NCBI GenBank assembly: GCA_038501195.1
Contig: JBBPUQ010000003.1
Coordinates: forward strand, 2,372,501-2,436,500
Reading direction: 5' to 3'
Source: Nemania diffusa
Taxonomy: Eukaryota; Ascomycota; Sordariomycetes; Xylariales; Xylariaceae
Length of the DNA: 64,000 nucleotides
In this document: one piece after another, positions 11,673-21,781 of the stretch
Numbering within the stretch: the first letter of the stretch is position 1
How the letters are laid out: each line of letters opens with the position of its first letter
Program-made: the position numbers and the translations under genes
The notes under the pieces: generated by a model
The model's database searches: none
Seen by the model: only the letters and a program-made list of their open reading frames with translations
Told to the model about the DNA's origin: nothing

Positions 11673-14306
11673 TCAATCATTCTGCTCTCGCGTTGAGCTC
11701 TTTGCCTTCATATCCTTCGTCATTGCTGCTACTAGATCCGCAAACTTGGAACCCGTCTCCTTAGCAGCGCCTAGGACTTTCTGGACACCATCTTCGCCTT
11801 CTCGCTGAAAACCGGCGTAGTCTCCTTGTTTCCCCTCGTTACTGTCAGATACTCCAGCCTCATGCACTAAGGAATGCGCTCTTAATGTAGTTGACGAGCT
11901 GTTGGTGGATACACTCGCCGCTAGGGATCTGCCAGCCTCAATAATCATACAATCGTCTTCAGCGTACTTATCCCTCTCTTTTTCGCCCACTAGTTTCGTC
12001 ATGTAGGTCCAGGATCGATTTTTCCTTCCGTTCGAGCGAATTCGCTTAATTTCCGTCTCATAGGCCCGGTCATAAATGTCAAAATCGATGCCTGTGGGAG
12101 ATTCCGCGACCATATCGCCCAAGGGCGCCGTGGTAAAGAATTCATCGTCTCCACCTGTCCCAATTCCAAGGAACAAGGTATTTTTCTCGCTCGTGTTGAG
12201 GGCTTGAGCCTCTCCCTCGGCTTGTTGCTCCGAACCAGTGGCTCTCAAAGGTGCACCTAATCGTAGGTAAGCTTTACGTTGCTCAATGAGTTCGGCAGCC
12301 TCTTCGGCAACAGACTTCTGTCGAACTGGTTTGCTTGTTTTGGGTAGTTCAGTTGGAGGTGAAGAGGATGTTGGTGTCTCCGCTTTGATTCCCTTCACTA
12401 GTAGCCCAGGTGCTTGGGAAGTTCGCGGTGTTGTGACCCGGCTTTTTGAGATAAGGCCCTTAAACCGCTGTATTGCTCTCATCTGGGGCATGTTTAGCGA
12501 CGACGACAAAACTAGTCAATGAGGGCTGCTTACGACACATATTAGATGATCCATTTTCCGCGTGAAAGCGTGGTTCACTTCAAGCTCATTAGGTATTTCC
12601 ACCACGTCGGAACAGTTTTCTTCCTCAGATAAGAGAGGATCATCCCCATTCCTTGTCACCCAGGGGTGTTCCTAGCACTAGTTAGTATTCTCTATACGTA
12701 AGTATATAGCGTGAGCTTACTCGAATGTCGGGCAATGTAATCCTCGTGCTGCTATTCTTGTCTAGGATCCGGGTAATTAGATCTACAAAGACCGGGTCCT
12801 CGTCATCAGGGAGCCAAAACGGGCTCTCTCGAATCGCCTTATACATATCTAAGACGTGGTCGCCGTTGAATGGCAACTTCCCGTACTTCAGACAGTAGAG
12901 CGTGACGCCCATAGACCAGATATCTGCGGCCTTGCCAGAAACGTCTCCGTGCTTGGCCTGGCAGAGTTCTGGTGGTATAAAGGCCGGAGATCCGGCAGCT
13001 TTGCTCGTCATCATCTCATTTGACTTTTCGGACTTTTCAAACATCTCGGAGACCCCAAAGTCCACAATCTTGAGCACATCGTCTTTCGTTAAGAGAAGAT
13101 TATCAGGTTTTATGTCACGATGAATGATACCTTGAGCATGCACTATTGACCTGTTAAAAAGATGCTACACGGATGCAGCTGTATAATGGCCCCAGACTCA
13201 CGGTATTCGATGCCAAGAATCAAGTCACGAAACCAAGTGCGGCAGGATTCACCGTTATAGGGGCTGGCGGGTTGATCCAAATCGATCTTCATGACAACAC
13301 CCTTTTCGCACATTTCAAGAACCATGTACAGAGAATCGTCATCGGGGTCATCGAGGACCTCAATTAGGGCAACGAGGTTAGGATGGTTGAGCTTCTTCAT
13401 GATGGCGATCTCAGCGCGGATCAGGTAGAGGGCATCTTTGGCCTCGGCATCCTCCTGGCGGCCAAATTGTCTCCTATGAAAGTTGTTTAGTCCCATTCCA
13501 GGTCCCTGTTGGTGTGGCAGCCCGGGACCAGGGCGCCTTAGAATATGCGACTGCGCTCGCTTTCGAAGGCGGGATTTAGAAAATTCCTTGACAGCCTACG
13601 GGAAAGGAGATGAGCATTTGTCTGCTAATGTTGTAGAATGCCTACGCTTACATATTGGTTCCCGAACTGATCGGTGGCTCGATGAACGGCACCGAAAGAG
13701 CCCCGGCCAATCTCGTCTCCAAGCATATACTGATTGACGGTAGATTGTGACCTCCCGTCAATCTCGTCGTTCGTATACTTGGCATCTAGCGTCTCCTAGC
13801 AGAGGGGACGAGAGCTCAGCATTAGCCCGGTTTTATGCAAATACACAGCTATACAGAACACGACAGGTGCTATGCTTCCTTACTTTTACCTCACGATGAT
13901 GGGAGGGCGTCCGCTTGTGGTGTCTCATGGGGCTCAGCGGAGCAGCAGGGGGCGCTGATCTGGTGTGTGCAGGCCTTAACGGCCATGACTATATTAGAGC
14001 GTGATGCATGGATCGTGGGGTAGCTTGGCGATAACGATAGGTAGCTACCTATGTAGAACATATATCAATTCTGCTGCAGATTTCGACTTACATGTGAGGG
14101 GCAAGAGTCTGATGGTCTGAGCTATCAGCAGTCTGCTCGATGCTGATGCGTGGCCGCGCCAGCAGCGTAGGCAAGCTGCGAGAACTTGAACTTGTCACAG
14201 CAGGTATATTGGCCATGTCGGCTGGATCATCTGGCGACGAGGCAGTTGTTGGTGGTTGTATCATCGTGTGAGGATGTGTCGATTCGATGATCATAAAAAT
14301 TGCCAA
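11673..14306 (-). CDS. Calcium/calmodulin-dependent kinase kinase-like (SNF1-activating type) protein kinase
   Basis: Predicted 732-residue kinase of the CaMKK / Ssp1 / Elm1-Sak1-Tos3 group, which activates AMPK/SNF1 and CaM kinases by T-loop phosphorylation. Seven exons: 14306-14092, 13959-13884, 13795-13652, 13595-13202, 13142-12721, 12671-12534, 12482-11673. Each junction restores a conserved block: HREVK+ETLDA, GNQY+AVKEF, GIEY+LHAQG, PDIR+EHPWV, LICV+MRAIQRFK. Seen motifs are the glycine loop GRGSFG (127-132), Lys148 in AVK, HRD (284-286), DFG (304-306), and SPAFIPPE in place of the usual APE region, typical of this group. The stretch after the kinase (about 440-500) holds the conserved RAIQRFK segment; the last 230 residues are low complexity. 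The start at 14306 is the first ATG; a later in-frame ATG at 14294 or 14264 is possible. It diverges from BET5 with 1.07 kb between starts. Confidence 0.92.
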
Positions 14307-15381
14307 GATAACACAAACAGCGGGGAATTTCTGGAGGAGCTATCACAGGTATGCGCGTATGTAAGTGTAAGAGGAGCCCAAGCAAGACGTGTGCTGCTCG
14401 CAAAATTATGTTACCACAGGGAAGACGTCTCGGACGAGGGATTTATATAAGGTTTAGGACACATGCAGCGACGGACAGAGACGGACAAGACAAAACAAGG
14501 CAAAACAGATTCCTAGACGACTGGAGCCTTCTTTACCTTTTTGTTCATCCCCCTTCAACAGTTGTTGTGTCGCAATGCCATTGATGTTATGTATGGGTCC
14601 CGTAGCAGATCCAGGCAAAGCATATTATTGCTAGTAGGAACCGAGAGGAGCCAGTTCAGCCCAACAGCAACCAGAGGTACCTAGTAGTGTGTAGGTAATC
14701 AGCAAATCATCTTCGCCATAGAGCCCAGCACGCACTCGGAGACCCCTGCTGTAGGAAGAACACCCCCAGTTTGGGGGCCCTGCACTATCTAGGGCTGTCG
14801 ACAAGGGGTCCTTGCCTACCCAGAGGTCTAGAATATAGAGGGAGCTAGCACGCCGCTAGTGCACTACCTATATATACACTATCTCGTACTTACAAGTACA
14901 GTAATGAATAACGGCGACGATAAACCGGTCTGAGAAGCTTGAGTATAGGTAGGTACAAGGTATATCACTACATTGACATCTAGTCAAAATGTATAAAAAA
15001 AATGAAGCAATTATACAGAACAAAATGCCGATGTGCCGTAAGTTATAGGTTAGAGCTGCCGTCCTTGCCGGTTACATGCTTTTGAATCTGGTAAAAGTAT
15101 ACCGCGTAAGTGGAAGAGAGGCTCGGGTAGCTCGCGGAGCCCCACCATCATGCATGCCCTATCGGTATGTATGTGCTATCTACCTACCTTCGTACCTAAG
15201 GTACCTAAGATAGCCAGCCAATGCAACACCACCTGAACACGACATTAACATTTTCAACTATCACGTAGGCCACGCCCAGCTCCCCGATACCACTTCGTCG
15301 CATACCAACCGCCCGCGTCATTGATCACGGGGCATGTGAGCTCTCTGCCTCTAGTTCGAGCTAGAGAAGCCCGCGCCGGTC
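14307..15381. other. Divergent intergenic region CaMKK-like / BET5
   Basis: About 1.1 kb between two divergently transcribed genes, so it should hold both promoters. It contains TAGGTA-type runs near 14943-14960 and 15181-15210. I see no extra gene. Confidence 0.55.
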
Positions 15382-16332
15382 ATGCCAGTTCAGGTCTATT
15401 CCTTATACATCTTTGACCGCCACAGTAAGTCAAACCAAGCCAAGCCACATCCATCCATCCAACTCGAGCCTCGTCGACCCAAGTCAGCCGCGTGTTGTGC
15501 CTATGGCCATGCTACACCATCCCTCCGCTGGCACGATGTGTTGTGCTGTGTTTGTGATGTGATGTGATGTGGTACGGTTAATACACTTCGCACCTGAGAA
15601 GGCAGACGCGGTGGAACAAGAGCACCTGAGAGGCCTCATCTAGTGTGCTTGTTTGCTCGCTCGCTAACATGTTGTCCGCCTGCTCGTAGCGGAGTGCATA
15701 TACTCGAAACAATGGTATCAACCCGCAGCGCCCACTCCTCCCTCGGCTCTCCCCCCTTCCTCCGCCACGTCCGACCAACAACAGCGACAACAACAAACAA
15801 GCGCCACGGGCCTCGCCATTGCGGGCGCAGAGCAGCAGGCCCCGGCCAAGCCGCGGCGGAATAAGAACGCCGACGACGCCAAGCTCATCTTCGGCACCAT
15901 CTTCAGCCTGCGGAACATGGTGCGCAAGCTCGGCGGCGACGACGACGCCTTCATCGCCTTCCGCACCGCCCAGTACAAGATGCACTACTACGAGACGCCC
16001 ACGAACCTGCGCTTCGCCCTGCTGACCGAGCCCGGCGCCCTCAGCATGCGCAACGTCTTGCACCAGATATACATCAACCTCTGGGTCGAATATGGTGAGT
16101 TGAGAAACGCACTCCTGCATTTTCTTCCCTCAAGCTATGCCACGTGCTCTATTCCCAATCTTGCTTGTATCCCAGGGGTTGAATTACTGTTTAAGAAACG
16201 AAGAAACTAACCCAAACCTTGTCAATAGTTGTTAAGAATCCCTTGTCGCCAGTAGAACACAAAGGTGGCGAGGGCGTGCGGAACGAGATGTTTGAGCTTG
16301 GCTTAGACAAGTTCATCCGTGGCTTGATGTGA
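15382..16332 (+). CDS. BET5: TRAPP complex small subunit Bet5/TRAPPC1
   Basis: Predicted 183-residue longin-fold core subunit of TRAPP, the exchange factor complex for Ypt1/Rab1 that acts in ER-Golgi and later traffic. Exons 15382-15424, 15690-16094 and 16229-16332; the introns are 265 and 134 nt. Exon 1 gives MPVQVYSLYIFDRH, the family's characteristic start, and the first splice gives FDRH+TECIYSKQW. Later conserved blocks are MVRKLGGDDDAF, YKMHYYETPTNLRF, SMRNVLHQIYINLWVEY and VVKNPLSPVEHKGGEG, ending FIRGLM. A Pro/Gln-rich insert (about residues 25-62) sits after the first strand, as in other filamentous fungi. From about 15860 to 16065 nearly every codon ends in G or C, unlike exons 1 and 3. 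The family assignment is very secure. Confidence 0.95.
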
Positions 16333-17183
16333 GAGGCTCTTAAAACAAGTAGCCCAGAGCCTCTCAGCTAAAGAAAGCGTGTTCGCATGTCGCCTTTTGA
16401 CGACGTGGCGTGACCGAAAGAAGTAAAGCACCACGAAGGCGAGCGATATGAATGCCTAAACATAGATAGAGGTGGTTTTGTGTCGCACCCGAGAGGCACG
16501 ACCATTCTAATTATCTCACTTCTAGGGTTCCTACGTCAACGCCAAAAGAGAATGACGTTAGCCTTCGCTACTCTTCGCTACTCGCTGTCCTCGTCTGTCG
16601 AGTAGCTCACCCTAAATCCATTGAGAATCTGAGACCTGTACCTTGAATTATATTCACTCTTAGATAGGGCTTGTGAGCTGGAAGCTGCAAGTCACTTCAT
16701 ATAGATAGGCCAACCTTGGGGTATGCTGTGATAGAGATTACGTGTTGTCCGATTTGTGGACTAAAGGGGCCAAGTCGGGCTGACCCTTAGATGCCCATGG
16801 TAGTAATAATATACACAACAGCCAGCGCGTCTTGTCATTGGCAGTACCCTGTCTAGATATACGTCCGTATGCCGTGCTATAATTTATTGGGAAGCATCCT
16901 AAAACCCATTGTTTTATACCTGCGTTTGCACCGCTATGCCTATGCTGTAAATGAAGCATGCGAATCTTACTCTTTATTTAGATTCTTGCCTGTACCGACT
17001 TTGGTGATGTGATCATCACAGCCACCCGTTGAAAGCGTAGTATTCCCTATCACATTTCCTCAGTCCGGATGAAAAATTTCCCCTCAGATATGTTTTTTAT
17101 ACCCCTCGACCAGTATGGTGAGCGTAGATGCGGTGATGCTGGTATCTGATTTTTAAACGAGAGGGATAGCAACGAATGGTCGG
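16333..17183. other. Convergent intergenic region BET5 / PEX3
   Basis: About 850 nt between the stop codons of BET5 and PEX3, containing both 3' untranslated regions. The one open frame here (16738-16959, minus) has no recognisable content. Confidence 0.55.
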
Positions 17184-18987
17184 TCATGTCTGTGATGCCG
17201 TCTGGGAAGACTCTAGAGCTTTCTCCCAGGCACTTTCAAATGAACTCTGAGAAGGGTCTACCACAACAAGGCTTTCCTCTCCGGTTATCGCCTGCGAAGA
17301 TTTAACCACGTCGCCACGATCCTGTCCAGGCACCACGACTTCATCCGTGTGCCTAGTAGCAGCAACAGCGGCATCGTTAAGATTGGCTGCAGCGGCGACT
17401 AGCTCGGCATCCTGATGAATCTCGTTTTCCCAGTTGCTTGAGTACACCACGGCGGCAAAGGCCTGAAGGTCCTGGACATGTTCCATTTCCTGCAGGTACT
17501 CGTTTGGAATGCCGTTACCAATGGCGTGAGCCTGTCGCGTTAGCACGGATAGAATCTTGGGAAGCAAAACTGCCCGAGTGACAGGGTTGGCAGCAGCCTG
17601 TTCAGGAGCATCAGCGATAGACCCCGTGATTGGAATGCTGGGGCCGAAAGCGCCGGCTAATACTTTCTTATTTAACAGGACGGAGAAGCCGGTGTCGAGG
17701 AGTAGAGTGAGCACATGGCAGAAGGCTGGTGATTCGACGAGGTCAGATGTCTCGTCAAGCAGACGACGAAGTGCCGGCGTTATAGTTGATGTGGGTGAAG
17801 AGACTGATGGGCTGCTAGATTGAGATGTAGCAGCCGTGGCGCTGTCGCCTAGTACGCCGGATTCTTTTAAGACGAAATCCTCTAACGTTGTTGGTGGGAG
17901 GAGGAAAGGTAACCACTGGGCGCCTGGTCGATCCGAGTCCGGTTTCCGCTCGACCTTCTTGCGCACTTCGAGCGCTAATTGCGAGAAAGTATCGAAGCTC
18001 AATAGATCACGAGGGCTTAGATGCCCAAACACATCGCGAACGGCGGTTTCGACAGTTTCCATCACATCTGTCCATCCCCGATTCAACAGCCACCAGCTGA
18101 AGGTTAGGTAGTTACGGTTGATTTCGAAGTCACTACCGTATGCCTGCTCCGGGTTATCATCGTCGTTGTTCTCAAGACTTATCGTGGTTTGTGCTGCTCC
18201 GGTTGCCAGTGAAATCACACTGGACAGGTAGTTTCGCCGGCCGAGGAGATTCAGTTGGATTCTAGTGAACATGGCCAAAAGCGCAAGTGTGTATACTAGC
18301 GTGAAAGCTCGCGTTATTGCTATGAACTCGGTTAGTCGGGAGGGCGCCTCACTCGGGGTGCTCCGCTCTCGGAACTGAAGGGTGCTCACAGCTTATTGTC
18401 AAGTCATCCCAGAGTTGCCTCTTCGTCTTCCGGGCGGCCTTTTGTAGCGCCTGACTGCTGTCCTGTGCAACGTCTCCGGTGCTTGAGGCAGGGGGCATAG
18501 TCATTTGGCTAGCATGGACACCGCTTTCGCTTTGGAGGCTTGCTATGCTCTTGCCCTCCTCCTCTGTCATAGTGGTGTCTGCGACGCTTGGTGGTGCGGC
18601 CGACGACTCACCACTGCGCACACTTCGAGCAGCGCCCTTCATCTGCTGGATCTCGAGCGTTATGTTTTCCGTGTTCATCGCTTCGAGGATATTCGTGGTA
18701 GCCGTGGGAAGTAGGGCTAGGACTGTGAACATGCAGTCTTCTTGATTTTGCTCGAATCGGCGGCGCAAACTGCGTAGCGATTAGTCTTCGGAGCCAGAAC
18801 GTCAGAGCCAACCGCGTCGTTTCGCTCACTTCTCTTTTGCAATGCGATCGCTGCTCATACGCTCCCGCGCGTCATTGATCTTATTCAGGACATATTGAGT
18901 AGCCAGGTAGCCGGCGCCCACGATGCCAACGCCAACGGCTATGGGAGTGCGGTTGCGGCGAAACCACCGCCGGGTAGTTGATAGCAT
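17184..18987 (-). CDS. PEX3: Peroxin-3, peroxisomal membrane biogenesis factor
   Basis: Predicted 557-residue Pex3, the peroxisomal membrane docking factor for Pex19 and its membrane-protein cargo; in yeasts it also binds pexophagy receptors. Exons 18987-18830, 18769-18390 and 18319-17184, with 60 and 70 nt introns. The first exon encodes MLSTTRRWFRRNRTP followed by a hydrophobic anchor (about 15-35, IAVGVGIVGAGYLATQYVL). Splicing gives AKE+NLRRRFEQNQEDC, then FTVLALLPTATTNILEAMNT, and the second junction gives DDLTIS+SITRAFTLVYTLALL and RIQLNLLGRRNYL, all strongly conserved Pex3 blocks. A Ser-rich loop (about 200) and an acidic, alanine-rich C-terminus are lineage-specific. The start codon is fixed by the conserved N-terminus. 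It is head-to-head with ATG101. Confidence 0.96.
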
Positions 18988-19784
18988 GTTGAGGAGTGAT
19001 AAAGAGCAGCCCTGGGAGCAGCCCTGAGAACGCGACAGGTTCCCTTAACCCTAATTGATGTCCGAGATAGAGATCACGAGTTGGCCGACATGTACCAGGC
19101 TACTGTTCGGTAGTGTTGAAATAGAGCAAATTGGGCTGTCGTCGTTATCACTGTCGTCGTGTCGATGCTACTATCGTCGTTCCGCCAATGGTGAAAGACG
19201 GGGCTGATCCCCTGACATTCGAACCTGTGCAGGCGACTTGGGTCAGGTCAAGATGACAACCACTGATGATGAGTTGTTGCCAGGTCTAAGTAGTCCCTGA
19301 CGTGTACCTCGGCATGCGCGCGACTTGAGAAGCTTCCATGTGGAGCATATGAACTTACAGGATGGATGTACATTACATTACATTAGCTACGCATGTCATT
19401 TCCGGTGCAGAATACCTGCGGAAAGTATACTGTGCGTCGGTTTAGGTTGGTCGGGGTACTACGGATGTACATACATGCATGTACAGTGCACTAGGTGACC
19501 CAAGCCGAGCGGCGTAGCCCGAAACAGCACCCCCACACATGGAACCTCCCACCCTCAGCTGGAATTCCCATAGCAAAGCCACATGTGGCTTGTATGACGC
19601 ACTTCCCTATCCCGGGCGACCCCGCCATCCTCCAGCAATCCTTCCGGACGGCAGGTTTACTAGACTTAGGTATATCGCAGCCTGCCAAGGCCAGAGCTGT
19701 CCTAAGAGATCCCAGCGGCCTTCCTCAAGGTCGTCCATCCACCCACGAAACCTCCCTCGCCCCAATTCAACACCGGAATACAGT
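18988..19784. promoter_or_regulatory. Shared divergent promoter region PEX3 / ATG101
   Basis: 797 nt separate the start codons of two divergently transcribed genes. It contains a repeated ACATTACATTA block near 19371-19383 and GTACATACATGCATGTAC near 19466-19483. No individual transcription-factor site is claimed. Co-regulation is an inference from geometry only. Confidence 0.45.
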
Positions 19785-20744
19785 ATGGAGCGACAGATAC
19801 CGCAAGAATTTATATTAGAAGCATTCGCCGACCCAGCTTCTGTAAGAGATGTCGTGCGAGGTAAGACGCGCGCGAGAATCTTTTCTTCCCCTTTGAATGC
19901 CCCGCATCTTACCATCTCATCTGACCCTTCGAGATGGGGAGATGCGAGACGCTCGAGTCTCTATCCCAACCCGCCCATCTCGCGCTCTCACTCGGCCCGA
20001 CCCTCTGACTTGCTGCACATAGGGATACTACATACGATATTCTTCCACCGCTTCTTCCCCTCCTTAGCACCCCGCTCGCGCGAGGTCCTCGATATCACGC
20101 TCCCCTTTGTCGAAGATGCCGAGCTCGACACCATGATCGAGAAGCGCGCCGCCGAGCTGGCGCGCGAGTTAGATGCCGAGCGGACACATTCCCATTCCTC
20201 GAGCTCGAATGTCTCATTTCACCATCACCTGTCCCAGCCGCGTGGAGGCGGCGTCGCAGCAGCAGCCGGCAGCAACGGTGGCCGCGGTAATATTTCTGTC
20301 CAGTTCTTTGAAAAGAAGCGCCGTAAGACGACGTGGTACATGCGCACTGCTTATGATGAGGAGGTTTGCTGGGAATCATGGACCGTCAAGGTCACCGTAG
20401 CCGAGCCGAGGACGGAGAGTGGTAAGGACCTTATCTCCTTCCTGATTCAAGCCCTTTCTAGCCGGCATCGGATCAGGATCAAATACCGCTGAAAGATCAT
20501 TATGGGACAGCAAGGGTTGAAGGACAGTTTCGTGCTAACTCTTCTGCACATTTCAGAGCGAGCTAAAGTTCGCAAAGCCATGGAGCAAACGCTCCTCACA
20601 ACAGCCATGAAGATCGTGACTTGCGTAAACTCACACAAAGATCACATCCCGCCCATCACCACCAGCGAGACAAACCCCTTCCCATACCAGATTAATGTCA
20701 ACCAGAAGGATGCCGGCTGGGCTACACGCATGGGCATCTACTAA
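19785..20744 (+). CDS. ATG101: Autophagy-related protein 101 (HORMA-domain subunit of the Atg1 complex)
   Basis: Predicted 220-residue ATG101, which pairs with the HORMA domain of Atg13 in the autophagy-initiation kinase complex. Most filamentous fungi have it; Saccharomyces cerevisiae lacks it and uses Atg29/Atg31. Exons 19785-19860, 20023-20421 and 20557-20744, with 162 and 135 nt introns. Splicing gives RDVVR+GILHTIFFHRFFPS and RTES+ERAKVRKAME. Other family blocks are VQFFEKKRRKTTWYMRTAY, DEEVCWESWTVKVTV, TAMKIVTCVNSHKDHIPP and the C-terminal NPFPYQINV followed by GWATRMGIY. A His/Ser- and Gly-rich loop (about 85-115) is probably disordered. An in-frame longer reading exists across the first intron, but the upstream part has no conserved content. 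Length matches the family (about 215-225). Confidence 0.93.
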
Positions 20745-21781
20745 GGATTAGTAAGACGAAATAGTCCGAGGAATCAGTTTGCTTGCTTAGACGCCTACGC
20801 AGCGCTTTTCGACGCTCCCGCCCTCTCTACAGATACTTCCTCCGCCAATACCATGTAAATACACGCCCTATTAGTGGCATGAACGGACTTCTTCCTCGAC
20901 TTGGGCCTATGTCTATGCCCTCGGACCGGCGCTACGGCGTTTCATGGAGTTTAATAAAGAGGGAACGCTAGACATGTCTTTCTTCACGGATTCCTTATGT
21001 TAGAAGTCAGATGCTTGGAGGGCTCCATCATGTTTCTGTATCAAGATACCCATCCCAGACTTATTGTGGTCTGAACTAAGTGCTAAATTTCAAGAGGAAT
21101 GTGACACTACAGAAGTTGCAAGCGCATGACAGTGACAGTATGAATTGCAGTAACTAGCAAATTACCTAGTAGCGTAGTGTTAAGTCATGAAAAGCCCTCC
21201 CAATCCGTGTCCAACGCCAGTCATATACCAACACAGTATAGCCCTGAGTTTCCCTACTCAAGTTCCATCGGAGACCTCCTAACCCCGTATTCGTATATCG
21301 CATGAGCATTGTTTTTCATGCACCTCATACACAAATCTCATTCCTTCTCTGGTTGCAAACGCCTCGCCAATAGCTGAAATCCCCCCAATGTTGCACGAAA
21401 CACCCTGATACCAGCCGTGCACTTCTAAACGCCCATATTGTACTCGAACCCAACTCAAACAGTAACAGGACTAGGAGCCTGATTGTAGTGAAAACAGAAA
21501 AAAAAAACAGAATTGAAAACGAAATCCTACCATGCCAAGTTGCTCGCGCGTGTTAAACAGGCAACTGCCCGAAAAGTGCCATCATTACAAGTATACGAAA
21601 ACCTCAATAAACATAAAAGCCGCGAGGCAGAGGAGAAGCACGGGGGTGCAATCTAGGGTGCAAGATAGAGAAAAAGCATCCGAGAAGGGGACAATCCCAT
21701 GCCGTAGAGTCGTCAAGTTCGTAAGTGTCATCAGTCTAGATGAAGGTGGGCGCCATTATGAGCAGCATGAAATATGACTGA
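20745..21781. other. Convergent intergenic region ATG101 / forkhead gene
   Basis: About 1 kb holding two 3' untranslated regions. An A-rich tract lies at about 21490-21525. The 81-codon frame at 21532-21777 has no recognisable content. Nothing else is supported. Confidence 0.55.

Noticed and set aside
11317..11808. 163-codon plus-strand frame with hydrophobic stretches
   Set aside because: It overlaps the 3' end of the CaMKK-like gene on the opposite strand and ends inside its coding exon; hydrophobicity comes from T-rich DNA.
15578..16120. 180-codon minus-strand frame over BET5
   Set aside because: It is the antisense shadow of the GC-rich BET5 exon 2, whose plus-strand product is unmistakable.
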